A stretch of DNA of 39,534 nucleotides, from NCBI GenBank assembly GCA_019634195.1, contig JAHQVV010000162.1, forward strand, positions 1 to 39,534, given 5' to 3'. The position numbers were made by a program, and so were the translations under genes. Below, in pieces: positions 15,390 to 24,141 of this stretch. This DNA is from Phycisphaeraceae bacterium. Its GTDB lineage: Bacteria > Planctomycetota > Phycisphaerae > Phycisphaerales > Phycisphaeraceae. The notes below the pieces were generated by a model. The model ran no database searches, was not told the DNA's origin, and saw nothing but the letters and a program-made list of their open reading frames with translations. How positions within the stretch are numbered: position 1 is the stretch's first letter; each line of letters opens with the position of its first letter.

Positions 15390-16173
15390 CGTATTCCGGA
15401 TCATCGTCCGGCCCGAACGACACGCCATTGGGCACGTTGTGCGGGTACTTCTCCTGCGTGATGCGCACCGCGTCGCTGTAGCGATCGACCTGGCCCACCA
15501 GCGTAAACGCCTCGGTACGGTTCCACGCGTTGACGAGCACCATCGAGCGGTGCGGCCCGTGGTAGTAAAAAGCCTTTTCGCCCTGGTCGCGCAGCACGTC
15601 CACCGCGGTCTCGGCGGCGCGGCGGAAATCGGGCCCGTATGACCCGTCGTAGTAGCCGATCTGCAGCGTGAACAGGCCCCGGCCCTTGAGGCTGCGCAGG
15701 TCGCGTGGGTCCAGCGCATCGCCACGCTCCGCGTTGAGCTTGACGACCTTGGCTTTGGCGAAGATAGCCTTGCCGTTGACCTCAGCGTCGCGCACCTCGC
15801 GCAGCGCGGCCTTGGCTTCTTTGCTGTCCTTATCTGTGAACCGTCCGAGGTAGACGGTTGTCTCGCTGCCGATGGTGGCGTACCAGAGGTTGGCCAGCCC
15901 CGCGTCTTGACGGGCGGTCTGCATCAGGCTGTGCACGCCGTGGAACGCCTCGCCGCCACCAAATCGGCCAAGCTCGACCGCGTAGCCACGGTTGTGGCGG
16001 TTGGTCGCCTGCGAGCCGTCCGAGCCACTGGCGGGCCCGTCGTACCAATCGCTCTCCATGAACATCTTGTTCCAGCCGCTCCGCTTGACCACTCGGCGCT
16101 CGAGACAGCCCGTGGCCAGGAGGGCCGAGAGCACGAGCAAGACAAGCATCCATCGCGGTTGGGTTCGTTTCAT
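15352..16173 (-). CDS. Putative lipoprotein with SPOR-like repeats, unknown function
   Basis: The 273-residue product has a lipoprotein signal (MLVLLVLSALLATGC, lipobox ATGC). The mature part has two similar units: 'GYAVELGRFGGGEAFHGV ... ETTVYLGRFTDKDSKEA' and 'GLFTLQIGYYDGSYGPDF ... YHGPHRSMVLVNAWNRTEAF'. Each has an aromatic-rich strand, a helix and an 'xxYLGRF'-type strand. This spacing resembles SPOR domains, which bind denuded peptidoglycan glycans, but the similarity is structural guesswork. I chose ATG at 16173, which places the signal peptide at the N-terminus; an upstream in-frame start at 16221 would add 16 residues. Its 3' end overlaps lipB tail to tail. Confidence 0.7.
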   Translation of the reverse strand: MKRTQPRWMLVLLVLSALLATGCLERRVVKRSGWNKMFMESDWYDGPASGSDGSQATNRHNRGYAVELGRFGGGEAFHGVHSLMQTARQDAGLANLWYATIGSETTVYLGRFTDKDSKEAKAALREVRDAEVNGKAIFAKAKVVKLNAERGDALDPRDLRSLKGRGLFTLQIGYYDGSYGPDFRRAAETAVDVLRDQGEKAFYYHGPHRSMVLVNAWNRTEAFTLVGQVDRYSDAVRITQEKYPHNVPNGVSFGPDDDPEYVKSQRSFLVPIR

Positions 16174-16330
16174 AAAGCTATGGAGGGATTGCAATTGTAT
16201 CGCGAACCGATCCCGAATCACAGCCCCATTGCCGAGAGGTAAAGACGCTGAGGCGGGGTGTCAGGTTCAATTCGGGACTAATAAAAATCCCTCTTGATCT
16301 ATGGAAATTAGATGAAAACGCCGATATAGT

Positions 16331-16358
16331 CATATATCCGGATGAACGGATTAATATG
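16331..16358. promoter_or_regulatory. Candidate operator over the start codon of the ArsR-methyltransferase gene
   Basis: ATCCG (16336-16340) and CGGAT (16347-16351) form an inverted repeat with a 6-base spacer, and ATCCGGAT is itself a palindrome. Outer CATAT (16331) and ATATG (16354-16358) are also complementary, off register by three bases. The repeat ends at the ATG, a usual place for autoregulation by ArsR-type proteins. This is inferred from symmetry only. Confidence 0.4.
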
Positions 16359-17321
16359 TCCCAAGCCCCCACCACCCAACCCGATCGGCTCCTACGCTGG
16401 ATGAACTGCCTCGCGGACGCGACGCGGCTGCGCCTGCTGGCACTGCTCGCTGAGCACGAGCTGGGGGTTTCCGACTTATGCGATGTGGTTCAGCTGCCGC
16501 AGTCCACGGTCTCCCGCCACTTGAAGATCCTCGGCGACGAGGGCTGGGCGATCAGCCGACGGCAGGGCACGACCAACCTCTACCAGGTCGTGCTCGACGA
16601 ACTGGAAGAGCGCCAGCGCGAGCTCTGGCTCATCACCCGCGACGAGGCGAGTGAGTGGGCGACGCTTCAGCAGGACAAACTCCGCCTGCAGCAGCTGGTG
16701 CTGAACAAGCAGCAGGACGCCGACGCGTTCTTCGCTGACGCCGCCGAGCAGTGGGAGTCGATCCGCCACGAACTCTACGGCAGCCGCTTTACCACCGATG
16801 CGATGCTCGGGCTCATCCCGTGCACGTGGACCATCGCGGACCTGGGCTGCGGCAGCGGCACCCTGGCCTCGGAGCTTTCGCCCTTCGTTAAGCAGATCAT
16901 CGGCATCGATAACTCCGAGCCGATGCTCATCGCCGCGCAGCAGCGCACAGAAAACGAGACGAACATCGAGTTGCGTAAGGGCGACCTCAGCTCGCTGCCG
17001 ATCGACGATAACGCGGTCGATGCGACCCTCTGCGTCATCGTGCTCAGCTACATCGAAGACCCCGCGGCAGCCGTGCAGGAGATGGCCCGCATCCTCAAGC
17101 CCGGCGGGCGCGCTGTCATCGTCGACCTGCTCGCCCACAACCGCGACCCCTTCCGCCGGCAGATGGGCCAGGTCCACAGCGGCTTCACGACCGAGCGCCT
17201 GACCGAACTCTTCGAACAGGCGGGCCTCACCGACATCCGCTCCCGGCCCCTGCCGCCGGCTCACGAAGCGACCGGCCCGGCACTGTTATTTATTACCGCA
17301 ATCAAGCCGATTGCAACCTAG
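16356..17321 (+). CDS. ArsR-family regulator fused to a SAM-dependent methyltransferase domain
   Basis: The 321-residue protein has an N-terminal winged helix (about 10-95) of the ArsR type: 'NCLADATRLRLLALLAEHELGVSDLCDVV', then the recognition helix LPQSTVSRHLKIL and a wing 'GWAISRRQGTTNLYQV'. No Cys metal site is evident in the recognition helix. A class I methyltransferase fold follows (about 155-260) with motif I ADLGCGSGTLA, acidic IGIDNS, GDLSSLPI and ILKPGGRAVIVDLL. The gene lies 50 bases upstream of ahcY on the same strand. I infer that it senses SAM or SAH through the methyltransferase-like fold and controls the SAM cycle, comparable in role to the ArsR-family SahR of Desulfovibrio. 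Whether it still methylates anything is unknown. Confidence 0.88.
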   Translation: MSQAPTTQPDRLLRWMNCLADATRLRLLALLAEHELGVSDLCDVVQLPQSTVSRHLKILGDEGWAISRRQGTTNLYQVVLDELEERQRELWLITRDEASEWATLQQDKLRLQQLVLNKQQDADAFFADAAEQWESIRHELYGSRFTTDAMLGLIPCTWTIADLGCGSGTLASELSPFVKQIIGIDNSEPMLIAAQQRTENETNIELRKGDLSSLPIDDNAVDATLCVIVLSYIEDPAAAVQEMARILKPGGRAVIVDLLAHNRDPFRRQMGQVHSGFTTERLTELFEQAGLTDIRSRPLPPAHEATGPALLFITAIKPIAT

Positions 17322-17371
17322 CAAGACTTACTTTCACCCATTACTAAAGACTCAACACCGAGGACCCCACC

Positions 17372-18883
<1,512 letters not shown>

Positions 18884-18915
18884 GCAAAAGATCCGATTGG
18901 CGTTTGGATCCAAAC

Positions 18916-18941
18916 CCCCGCAGGCAACTGCGGGGTTTTTT
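18916..18941 (+). terminator. Rho-independent terminator of ahcY
   Basis: CCCCGCAG (18916-18923), loop GCAA and CTGCGGGG (18928-18935) are followed by six T. A perfect 14-base palindrome, GTTTGGATCCAAAC (18902-18915), abuts its 5' side. Confidence 0.93.
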
Positions 18942-19028
18942 GTTTGCAGCAACAGCGTGCTCAAACGGTACAACTTACGAAGCTTATCAGCCACCGCATG
19001 TATCACACCCAACATCTACACTGTTCCC

Positions 19029-19958
19029 ATGGCTGACCCGGCAGCACCCACCCAACCCGCAAGCAACGCCAGCGATGCCGCGCTGTATTGCCCATCGTGC
19101 ATGTACGACCTGCGCGACTTGTCAGGTAATACGTGCCCGGAATGCGGGTTTGATCTTGGGGAGGATTCGAATGATCGCTCATCGATCCCGTGGACGTATC
19201 GGGGCAAGCTCAATCTACCTTGGCTGCTGCTGACCACTGCGTGGCGAGCGCTCCGCCATCCGCGATTGTTCTGCATGGCGATCGCTCGGCCGGTGGATCG
19301 GCGTCACGCGTTGGCGTTCAGGTTCACCGTGGTCAACCTCGTCTGGCTCGTGGTCGCGGTGTGTTGGTCGCTCGCGGTCTGGCATGACGCGTCTGACTAT
19401 CTCGAGCTTGAGTTCTGGGAAGAAGTCGAGTGGCTGTACGACTATGAAGAACAACTCGAAGCGCTCGCCGAGCTAGACCCCGCGTTGGTGTGGTTCAACG
19501 TCGGCTTCGGCGTGCTGTTTTGGGTTTTTCTATATCTGATCAGCGGCGTGCAGACCTATTTTGCGCACCGCCGCGGGCCAACAGATACGCTCGATCATCG
19601 ATCGGTTTCGCTGGCTTATTATGCGTGCGGGCCGATGCTGTTGCTTGTTCTGCCTGCCGGTCTGATGCTGGCCTCGGGCTATGTCAATGAATACGTGAAG
19701 GACTACGGCGAACTGTCCGAGTTTGTTGGTCTAACAGATGCGATGTTTGCTTTTTCATGGCTGCTGATCCTGTTTGTTGCAGGGCTGTGCCTGTGGACCT
19801 GCGCTCGTTTCGCGGGCCTATTGTCAGGCGCGGGGCTTGGCCGGCAGTTCCTGACGCTTGCGCTACTGCCCTTGGCTTGGCTCAGTCTCGGCTTGCTCGT
19901 CTTCGCCGTCGTCCCCGGGGTCTTGCTCTTGTTTTACTTCGTCTTCGCCACTTTCTAA
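19029..19958 (+). CDS. Zinc-ribbon multi-spanning membrane protein, unknown function
   Basis: The 309-residue product has an N-terminal zinc ribbon with two CxxC knuckles (C21/C24 in YCPSCMYDLRDL and C36/C39 in TCPECGFDL). A cytoplasmic stretch 'PWTYRGKLNLPWLLLTTAWRALRHPRLFC' follows, then about five membrane helices resembling a Yip1-like fold. Such 'CP.C.YDL.....CPECG' membrane proteins are abundant in Phycisphaerae; their role is unknown. ATG at 19029 is the natural start just before the ribbon. Its last 96 bases overlap, tail to tail, the coding sequence of the next gene on the opposite strand. Confidence 0.75.
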   Translation: MADPAAPTQPASNASDAALYCPSCMYDLRDLSGNTCPECGFDLGEDSNDRSSIPWTYRGKLNLPWLLLTTAWRALRHPRLFCMAIARPVDRRHALAFRFTVVNLVWLVVAVCWSLAVWHDASDYLELEFWEEVEWLYDYEEQLEALAELDPALVWFNVGFGVLFWVFLYLISGVQTYFAHRRGPTDTLDHRSVSLAYYACGPMLLLVLPAGLMLASGYVNEYVKDYGELSEFVGLTDAMFAFSWLLILFVAGLCLWTCARFAGLLSGAGLGRQFLTLALLPLAWLSLGLLVFAVVPGVLLLFYFVFATF

Positions 19959-21593
19959 GGGACCGAAACCGAATTCTTGGTACAAAATTCCTGAATCAGT
20001 GAGATCGATCAACGCTTGGATCGGCTCGGGCTCAGGAACGAGCAGATATCGCATGTCATCGCTATCATCGCCGCTGTACCACTCGACCGTGCCGTCGTAT
20101 TCATTGACGATCAGCACGCCGTCGTTATCCTCGTAATCAAAGCCGACGCAGTACAACAGCGGCAACGGTTGCGTCGGTAGGGCGGCTCGCACATCGTCGG
20201 AGATGATCCTGTCGGCCTCTCTTCCGAGGTCGTACGCCGTCCTTGGCACCACGCCAATCGGGTTGTATCCGATCGGTCGATTGCCGACGAACGGGTCCAA
20301 TGAAACCCTTGCGAGGTAGTCGGGGACGAGTGCATCAAGGGTCTCGGGTCGCCTGCCATCGTGGTCGGCCTGATAGAGGCGGATGGCGATCGCGGTGGCG
20401 GTCATCCGCCGTGTGGCGAGTTGGCGGTAGTACGTGCGGGCCGGCGCATCTGAGAAAAAAAGTTCTTCGAACATCGGGTACAGCCAGGGCCGAGCCTCGT
20501 AGATCTCTTCAAACGTTTGATCGTTCGGGTCGCCTGCGGTATCGCGCAGGTTGTCGTGCGCTTTGAGTTGTTCAATTCCTTCGGTGTCGAGCAGGAGGCA
20601 TTGTTGTTGCGATCGGATGAGTAGGGGCTGAAGGACAAACGAGAGGCCTGGCGTGTCGGCGATGAGCCTGCCGTAGCCATCGCCCCCCCAAAACATCGTC
20701 GCCACTGGGATCGAGCCATCGCGTATGCCCAAGACATATTGATGAGTGCTCCAACGGTTCGCGATCATGCACTGAATAAACGACTCTCGGTGATGAGACT
20801 CATCCATCAGCCAATCGCGCAGTTCGATCAGCGCTTGGCGTGTCGCGGTGTCACGTACCTGTTCATCAGTTAGTTCAGCGAGTTGCTGTCCGATCGCTTC
20901 ATGTTGCAACGCATGGATACTGATCGTGACAAGCGCTTCGATGAGGCTCAGGCGTTGGCGACCGACTTGATCGCCGTGCTGGCCGATGAGCAGCAGGATT
21001 TTGAATCCAAGCGCCGGGTCGCTGCTGTCGAAGGCCCGCCTCGCGGCATCTTCCATCAGCCGAGCTAACTGACGGGTACTGCTTAAGTGATTCACGGTAT
21101 TGAGATTGAAACTGTTGTAATCCGCAGGCATTGGCCCGCTGAACCAACGTGCCTGCTCCATCGCCACGCCTTGCCGGATCGTGTCCAGCACCGGCTCACA
21201 CGTAGCAAGGTACGCGGTGTTGTCGGTGATCGGGTCGGGGAAACTGGAGAGTTCCTCGCCCTCGATATACCAGTCGGTGTCGTGGATCGTGACGCCCGGC
21301 TGGCCTGGGACGCTGGGCCAGTTTTGCAAAGCCTGCATCAGGTGCCAGGCCCCGTTCTCCTCATCGGGGATTTCTTCGCTGATCAGGTCTTCGTAATGGA
21401 TCGGCTCGCCCTTGGCCTGGATGTCGGCGATGGCCTGATCCAGCCTGGCCTGAACACGCTGGCCCCAGATCAACCGAAGGCCGACGAGCAGAAGGACCAG
21501 CACCAACGCGGCCAGCGACAGGCGCTTGAGCCACCAATACCGCTTGGGAAGCGGCGTCGTTTCGCTAGCGGTGGTGGCGACAGTTCCCGGCAT
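19863..21593 (-). CDS. Single-pass membrane protein of unknown function (576 aa)
   Basis: The protein has a short basic N-terminus, one membrane helix (about 25-44, 'LSLAALVLVLLLVGLRLIW') and a large, probably extracytoplasmic, mostly helical region. That region contains 'PIHYEDLISEEIPDEENGAWHLMQAL', a motif seen in hypothetical planctomycete proteins, and a later segment 'YYRQLATRRMTATAIAIRLYQADHDGRRPETLDALVPDYL'. The 'ALRLYQ.DHG.RPE.LD.LVP.YL..V..DPF' pattern resembles the C-terminal part of planctomycete pseudopilin-like or DUF1570-like proteins. The last 35 residues are an acidic E/D/Q tail. That tail overlaps the opposite-strand membrane gene by 96 bases and may be a read-through extension. 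No function can be assigned. Confidence 0.7.
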   Translation of the reverse strand: MPGTVATTASETTPLPKRYWWLKRLSLAALVLVLLLVGLRLIWGQRVQARLDQAIADIQAKGEPIHYEDLISEEIPDEENGAWHLMQALQNWPSVPGQPGVTIHDTDWYIEGEELSSFPDPITDNTAYLATCEPVLDTIRQGVAMEQARWFSGPMPADYNSFNLNTVNHLSSTRQLARLMEDAARRAFDSSDPALGFKILLLIGQHGDQVGRQRLSLIEALVTISIHALQHEAIGQQLAELTDEQVRDTATRQALIELRDWLMDESHHRESFIQCMIANRWSTHQYVLGIRDGSIPVATMFWGGDGYGRLIADTPGLSFVLQPLLIRSQQQCLLLDTEGIEQLKAHDNLRDTAGDPNDQTFEEIYEARPWLYPMFEELFFSDAPARTYYRQLATRRMTATAIAIRLYQADHDGRRPETLDALVPDYLARVSLDPFVGNRPIGYNPIGVVPRTAYDLGREADRIISDDVRAALPTQPLPLLYCVGFDYEDNDGVLIVNEYDGTVEWYSGDDSDDMRYLLVPEPEPIQALIDLTDSGILYQEFGFGPLESGEDEVKQEQDPGDDGEDEQAETEPSQGQ

Positions 21594-21608
21594 TTACGCA
21601 TTGTAAAT
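21592..21608. promoter_or_regulatory. Inverted repeat across the start of the minus-strand membrane gene
   Basis: ATTTAC (21592-21597) and GTAAAT (21603-21608) are perfect inverted copies with a 5-base spacer and overlap the start codon region of the 576-residue protein gene. It could be an operator or an RNA hairpin; nothing links it to a known regulator. Confidence 0.3.
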
Positions 21609-21630
21609 ACAAATGATATTTCGGACGCGG

Positions 21631-21669
21631 CATGATGCGGCATTTGGTCACATGATGCGGCATTTGTCA
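21631..21669. repeat. Two tandem 19-20 bp copies
   Basis: CATGATGCGGCATTTGGTCA (21631-21650) is followed directly by the same sequence lacking one G (21651-21669). A third partial GCGGCAT lies just upstream. Possible paired protein-binding site or replication-slippage product. Confidence 0.75.
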
Positions 21670-21816
21670 CCCTGTAAAACACTGTTGAGCAAGCGTTTAA
21701 GGCGATTTAACCGCTAAGAGGACGCAGCCCACGCTGAGAAGTGATAACGCGAACAAACCACCTAACATCGGGGATTTTCGTGAATCAGGCCGCCGAGCCG
21801 CGATTCTTGAAGCCTT

Positions 21817-21850
21817 GTCGTAAGTGTTTTTCAAAACTAGAACTTACGAC
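21817..21850. repeat. Bulged long hairpin
   Basis: GTCGTAAGT (21817-21825) pairs with ACTTACGAC (21842-21850), and inside it GTTTT (21826-21830) pairs with AAAAC (21833-21837). The stem is 14 pairs long with a 4-base bulge (TAGA) and a 2-base loop. It has no T tract and no gene beside it. Confidence 0.65.
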
Positions 21851-22355
21851 AGTTATGAGGCGGATTCGGCCTCGATAGGATTGCGGCCTGCGGCCAGAGT
21901 TGCGGCCAACCTGTTAGGTGTGTCAGCGGCCCCGAGGCGGGCCACCGGTGGCAAAAAGTGGGAATCATGCCACAGCGAGCGAAAGCCGATCGGCCCGAAT
22001 ATCGAGCCGACCGACAGCCGCGGCGGCATCCGGCCTGATCGGTAGCTCGTGCGGTGTGCAAGAATTTATTGAAATTGTGTCTCAACGACTTGACGGAGTC
22101 CAGTGGACTAGTTATATTTTAATTGCGAGAGAGTCTCACTGGCAAAATCTCTCGGCAAAGCGATGGATCATTGGCTTTAGGGCCTCATCGGGCCATCGCG
22201 GATTGACGGCTTGCCGGCCGATACGAGTCCCTGTTGTTTGGGGCAGTTGATAAGCCGGTAGTTCGGGGGGGAGGTTGGGTTGATGAGGACATTCAGCCCG
22301 ATCGTCGTTAATCCCGCCGCATGAAAGAGTTTTTCATGGGCTCCATAGACAGACA

Positions 22356-22371
22356 TCCGGCATCTGCCGGA
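22356..22371 (+). promoter_or_regulatory. Hairpin abutting the ribosome site of the PEP-CTERM gene
   Basis: TCCGGCA (22356-22362) and TGCCGGA (22365-22371) form a perfect inverted repeat with a 2-base centre, running straight into the AAGGAGA ribosome site (22371-22377). It may be an operator or an mRNA structure that shapes translation. Confidence 0.45.
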
Positions 22372-22382
22372 AGGAGATCGAG

Positions 22383-23096
22383 ATGATTCGTTCGTTTAAG
22401 AAAGTCGGCCTTGCAGCCTTACTGGCGACCAGCACGTTCAGTATGCAAGCGACCACGTTGGCGACAGCCGACTTTGATACGGACAGCTATGTTTTTGTCG
22501 GCACGAATAATGAATTTTCCACCGAGATCTCAGTCGGAGCCCATATCCCGGGGGTGACCACGGACGACAGCCACTTCAACTTCGGTGTGGTGGAGTTTGA
22601 TGTCTCGGGCCTGTCGGCCGCAGGTGAGAAGCATCTGCACCTTGACATGGAAACCTTTATTAAGGTCGTTCCAAATCCGCCCAGCCCCGTTCCGAATTTT
22701 GTGCCTTCGGCGACCGGCAGCGCCACGCTCCGTATTGTCGCGTTGGGTGATGATTACCTAACGTCATACCCATTCCTCGGCAGCGGCCTCTTCACGGATA
22801 AACGCACCTGGTATGACAGCAACTTGTTTGCTCAACCCGTGGTCGGAACCGTCACAGTGACGGAACTCGGGCTCTTCAGTGTTGAAGTTACTGATGCGGT
22901 GAACGATTGGATCAACGGGACTACGACCAACTACGGTTTCGGCCTAGTGGTAGAAACTGGTGGCGATGGAATTGAATTGGGTGCGACCGAAGGCGGCAAC
23001 GCTCCGCTACTCAGTGATGTTGCCGTGCCCGAGCCCAGTTCGCTCGCGCTGCTCGGAATCGGTGGCCTGTTGATGGCTCGCCGACGGCGTGGTTAA
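22383..23096 (+). CDS. PEP-CTERM sorting-domain exported protein (DNRLRE-like)
   Basis: The 237-residue product has a signal peptide (MIRSFKKVGLAALLATSTFS, cleavage near residue 29). Its beta-rich body resembles DNRLRE-type modules: 'ATADFDTDSYVFVGTNN', 'HFNFGVVEFDVSGLSAAGEK', then 'FSVEVTDAVNDWINGTTTNYGFGLVV'. It ends with the sorting signal VPEPSSLALLG, a hydrophobic helix and ARRRRG. PEP-CTERM proteins are processed by an exosortase and released or anchored at the cell surface, often with exopolysaccharide. No exosortase gene is in this window. A strong AGGAG ribosome site lies six bases before the ATG. The pseudopilin gene follows 65 bases downstream on the same strand. Confidence 0.88.
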   Translation: MIRSFKKVGLAALLATSTFSMQATTLATADFDTDSYVFVGTNNEFSTEISVGAHIPGVTTDDSHFNFGVVEFDVSGLSAAGEKHLHLDMETFIKVVPNPPSPVPNFVPSATGSATLRIVALGDDYLTSYPFLGSGLFTDKRTWYDSNLFAQPVVGTVTVTELGLFSVEVTDAVNDWINGTTTNYGFGLVVETGGDGIELGATEGGNAPLLSDVAVPEPSSLALLGIGGLLMARRRRG

Positions 23097-23161
23097 GTTT
23101 TGTTGTCCGGTTGGTCGACCCACCAATCGGGCGCTTGGTTGTTCAGGACAGGCTCAACACG

Positions 23162-24019
23162 ATGGCACAAGCACCGCGATCCCAAAAAGCGTTCACGCTG
23201 ATCGAACTACTGGTCGTGATCTCGATCATTGCGGTTTTGATTTCGATCCTGTTGCCGGCGATCGGGGCTGTCCGGGATAGCGCGAAGTCTGTCCAAACTG
23301 TTGCTTCAGTTCAGCAGACCATGCAGGCATACAGCGCCCGTACGGTTGATTACAAAGACAAACTACTTTACGGCTACATGCCTTTTGGAACAGTTGCCGG
23401 CGAGCCCACATCCATCACCTTGCCGACTGGCGCGATCGTGTCGAGCCTGTTGGTGCAGCGATACCCGCTGCGTTTAGCAGAGTATCAGGGCGATGCCTGG
23501 GAGATGATTTTTATTCACCAGCCAACACCAGAGGTTCCTGCTCCAAGCGATCCAGATCTGTTTACTAAGGCCTACAACATGGGCTTGTACGCGAGTCTAG
23601 GGCTGAACACGACGTTTGTTGGTGGGGACCACCGGCTGGACGGGTTTACTTTCCAGGGTGGGCAGTATGTCCCCAACCTTGGTGGGCCAGCGATCTTTCA
23701 GGCTCACCAAGCCAAGCGGCCCTCCGAGTTGCTCGTCTTTACCGAGACGCAGCAGTTCACCGGCGTCATGCCGGCGGACGGCACCGGTTATCACCTGGCT
23801 GAGCCGCCGGTCCTTGGCGACCGGCTCTGGAGCGCTAAGGGGGGGCAGGTTGAGCTAGCCAAGCCCGGATCGTTAGGGGTACCCATGGCACGCTTTGGGC
23901 GCGGGGTACCCACCGGCTTCCTCGATGGTCACGCGGAGGCCGTTGCCCCCGAGGAACTCGACGACATGCGCCTTTGGGAGAACGAGGCGGATGACCCTGA
24001 AGCCTCCGATTTTTTTTGA
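23162..24019 (+). CDS. Prepilin-type N-terminal methylation domain protein (pseudopilin-like, DGH motif)
   Basis: The 285-residue protein begins with a short leader (MAQAPRSQKA) and the class III prepilin signal FTLIELLVVISIIAVLISIL, including the Glu5 needed for assembly and methylation. A prepilin peptidase should cleave before F. The C-terminal domain is variable and ends with PTGFLDGHAEAV, the 'DG' motif of the large planctomycete/verrucomicrobial family of such proteins. These are thought to be minor pilins of a type II secretion-like apparatus. ATG at 23162 is chosen because it gives a normal leader; a start at 23111 would place 27 residues before the cleavage site. It lies just downstream of a PEP-CTERM gene, an arrangement repeated near 30 kb. 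Confidence 0.88.
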   Translation: MAQAPRSQKAFTLIELLVVISIIAVLISILLPAIGAVRDSAKSVQTVASVQQTMQAYSARTVDYKDKLLYGYMPFGTVAGEPTSITLPTGAIVSSLLVQRYPLRLAEYQGDAWEMIFIHQPTPEVPAPSDPDLFTKAYNMGLYASLGLNTTFVGGDHRLDGFTFQGGQYVPNLGGPAIFQAHQAKRPSELLVFTETQQFTGVMPADGTGYHLAEPPVLGDRLWSAKGGQVELAKPGSLGVPMARFGRGVPTGFLDGHAEAVAPEELDDMRLWENEADDPEASDFF

Positions 24020-24095
24020 ACGTAAAGGATAGCCGTCGTGAATCGGTTCGGCGGCTGATTGGCGATCCATTAATATGACACGCTGTGTCGGCCAA

Positions 24096-24109
24096 TTGAT
24101 TTAGATCAA
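24096..24109. promoter_or_regulatory. FNR/CRP-type site TTGAT-N4-ATCAA
   Basis: TTGATTTAGATCAA is a perfect match to the FNR consensus TTGATNNNNATCAA and ends 32 bases before the ATG of the DUF6607 gene. A TAATAT stretch (24070-24075) lies upstream. In other bacteria FNR-family proteins use such sites for oxygen or nitric oxide control. The expected chance count of this 10-position pattern in the window is about 0.04. The site itself is certain; its use here is inference. Confidence 0.5.
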
Positions 24110-24141
24110 GCAGCCACAGCACATTCCAGAAAGAAAGATTC

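Larger units (their letters stand above)
21594..22382. other. 789-bp gene-poor region between divergent genes
   Basis: No convincing gene lies here. Frames of 73-110 codons overlap on both strands without ribosome sites or protein-like composition. The stretch holds small repeats: a direct repeat at 21631-21669, a short 'CCGCTAAGAGGACGC...ACGCTGAG' segment near 21710-21738 that resembles a repeat motif common in many environmental bacteria, a bulged hairpin at 21817-21850 and a hairpin at 22356-22371. Parts are less GC-rich than the genes around it, for example 22065-22125. It reads like accessory or decayed DNA. Confidence 0.5.

Noticed and set aside
17322-17371. SAH riboswitch before ahcY
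   Set aside because: Only 50 bases separate ahcY from the upstream gene and they show no hairpin or pseudoknot-like pairing; a plain GAGGA ribosome site is present.
21824-22250. Plus-strand open frames of 73 and 110 codons (and minus frames of similar size) in the gene-poor stretch
   Set aside because: They overlap one another in different frames, have no ribosome site and no protein-like pattern (no signal, no domain motif, Arg/Ser/Pro-rich composition typical of GC-rich non-coding frames).
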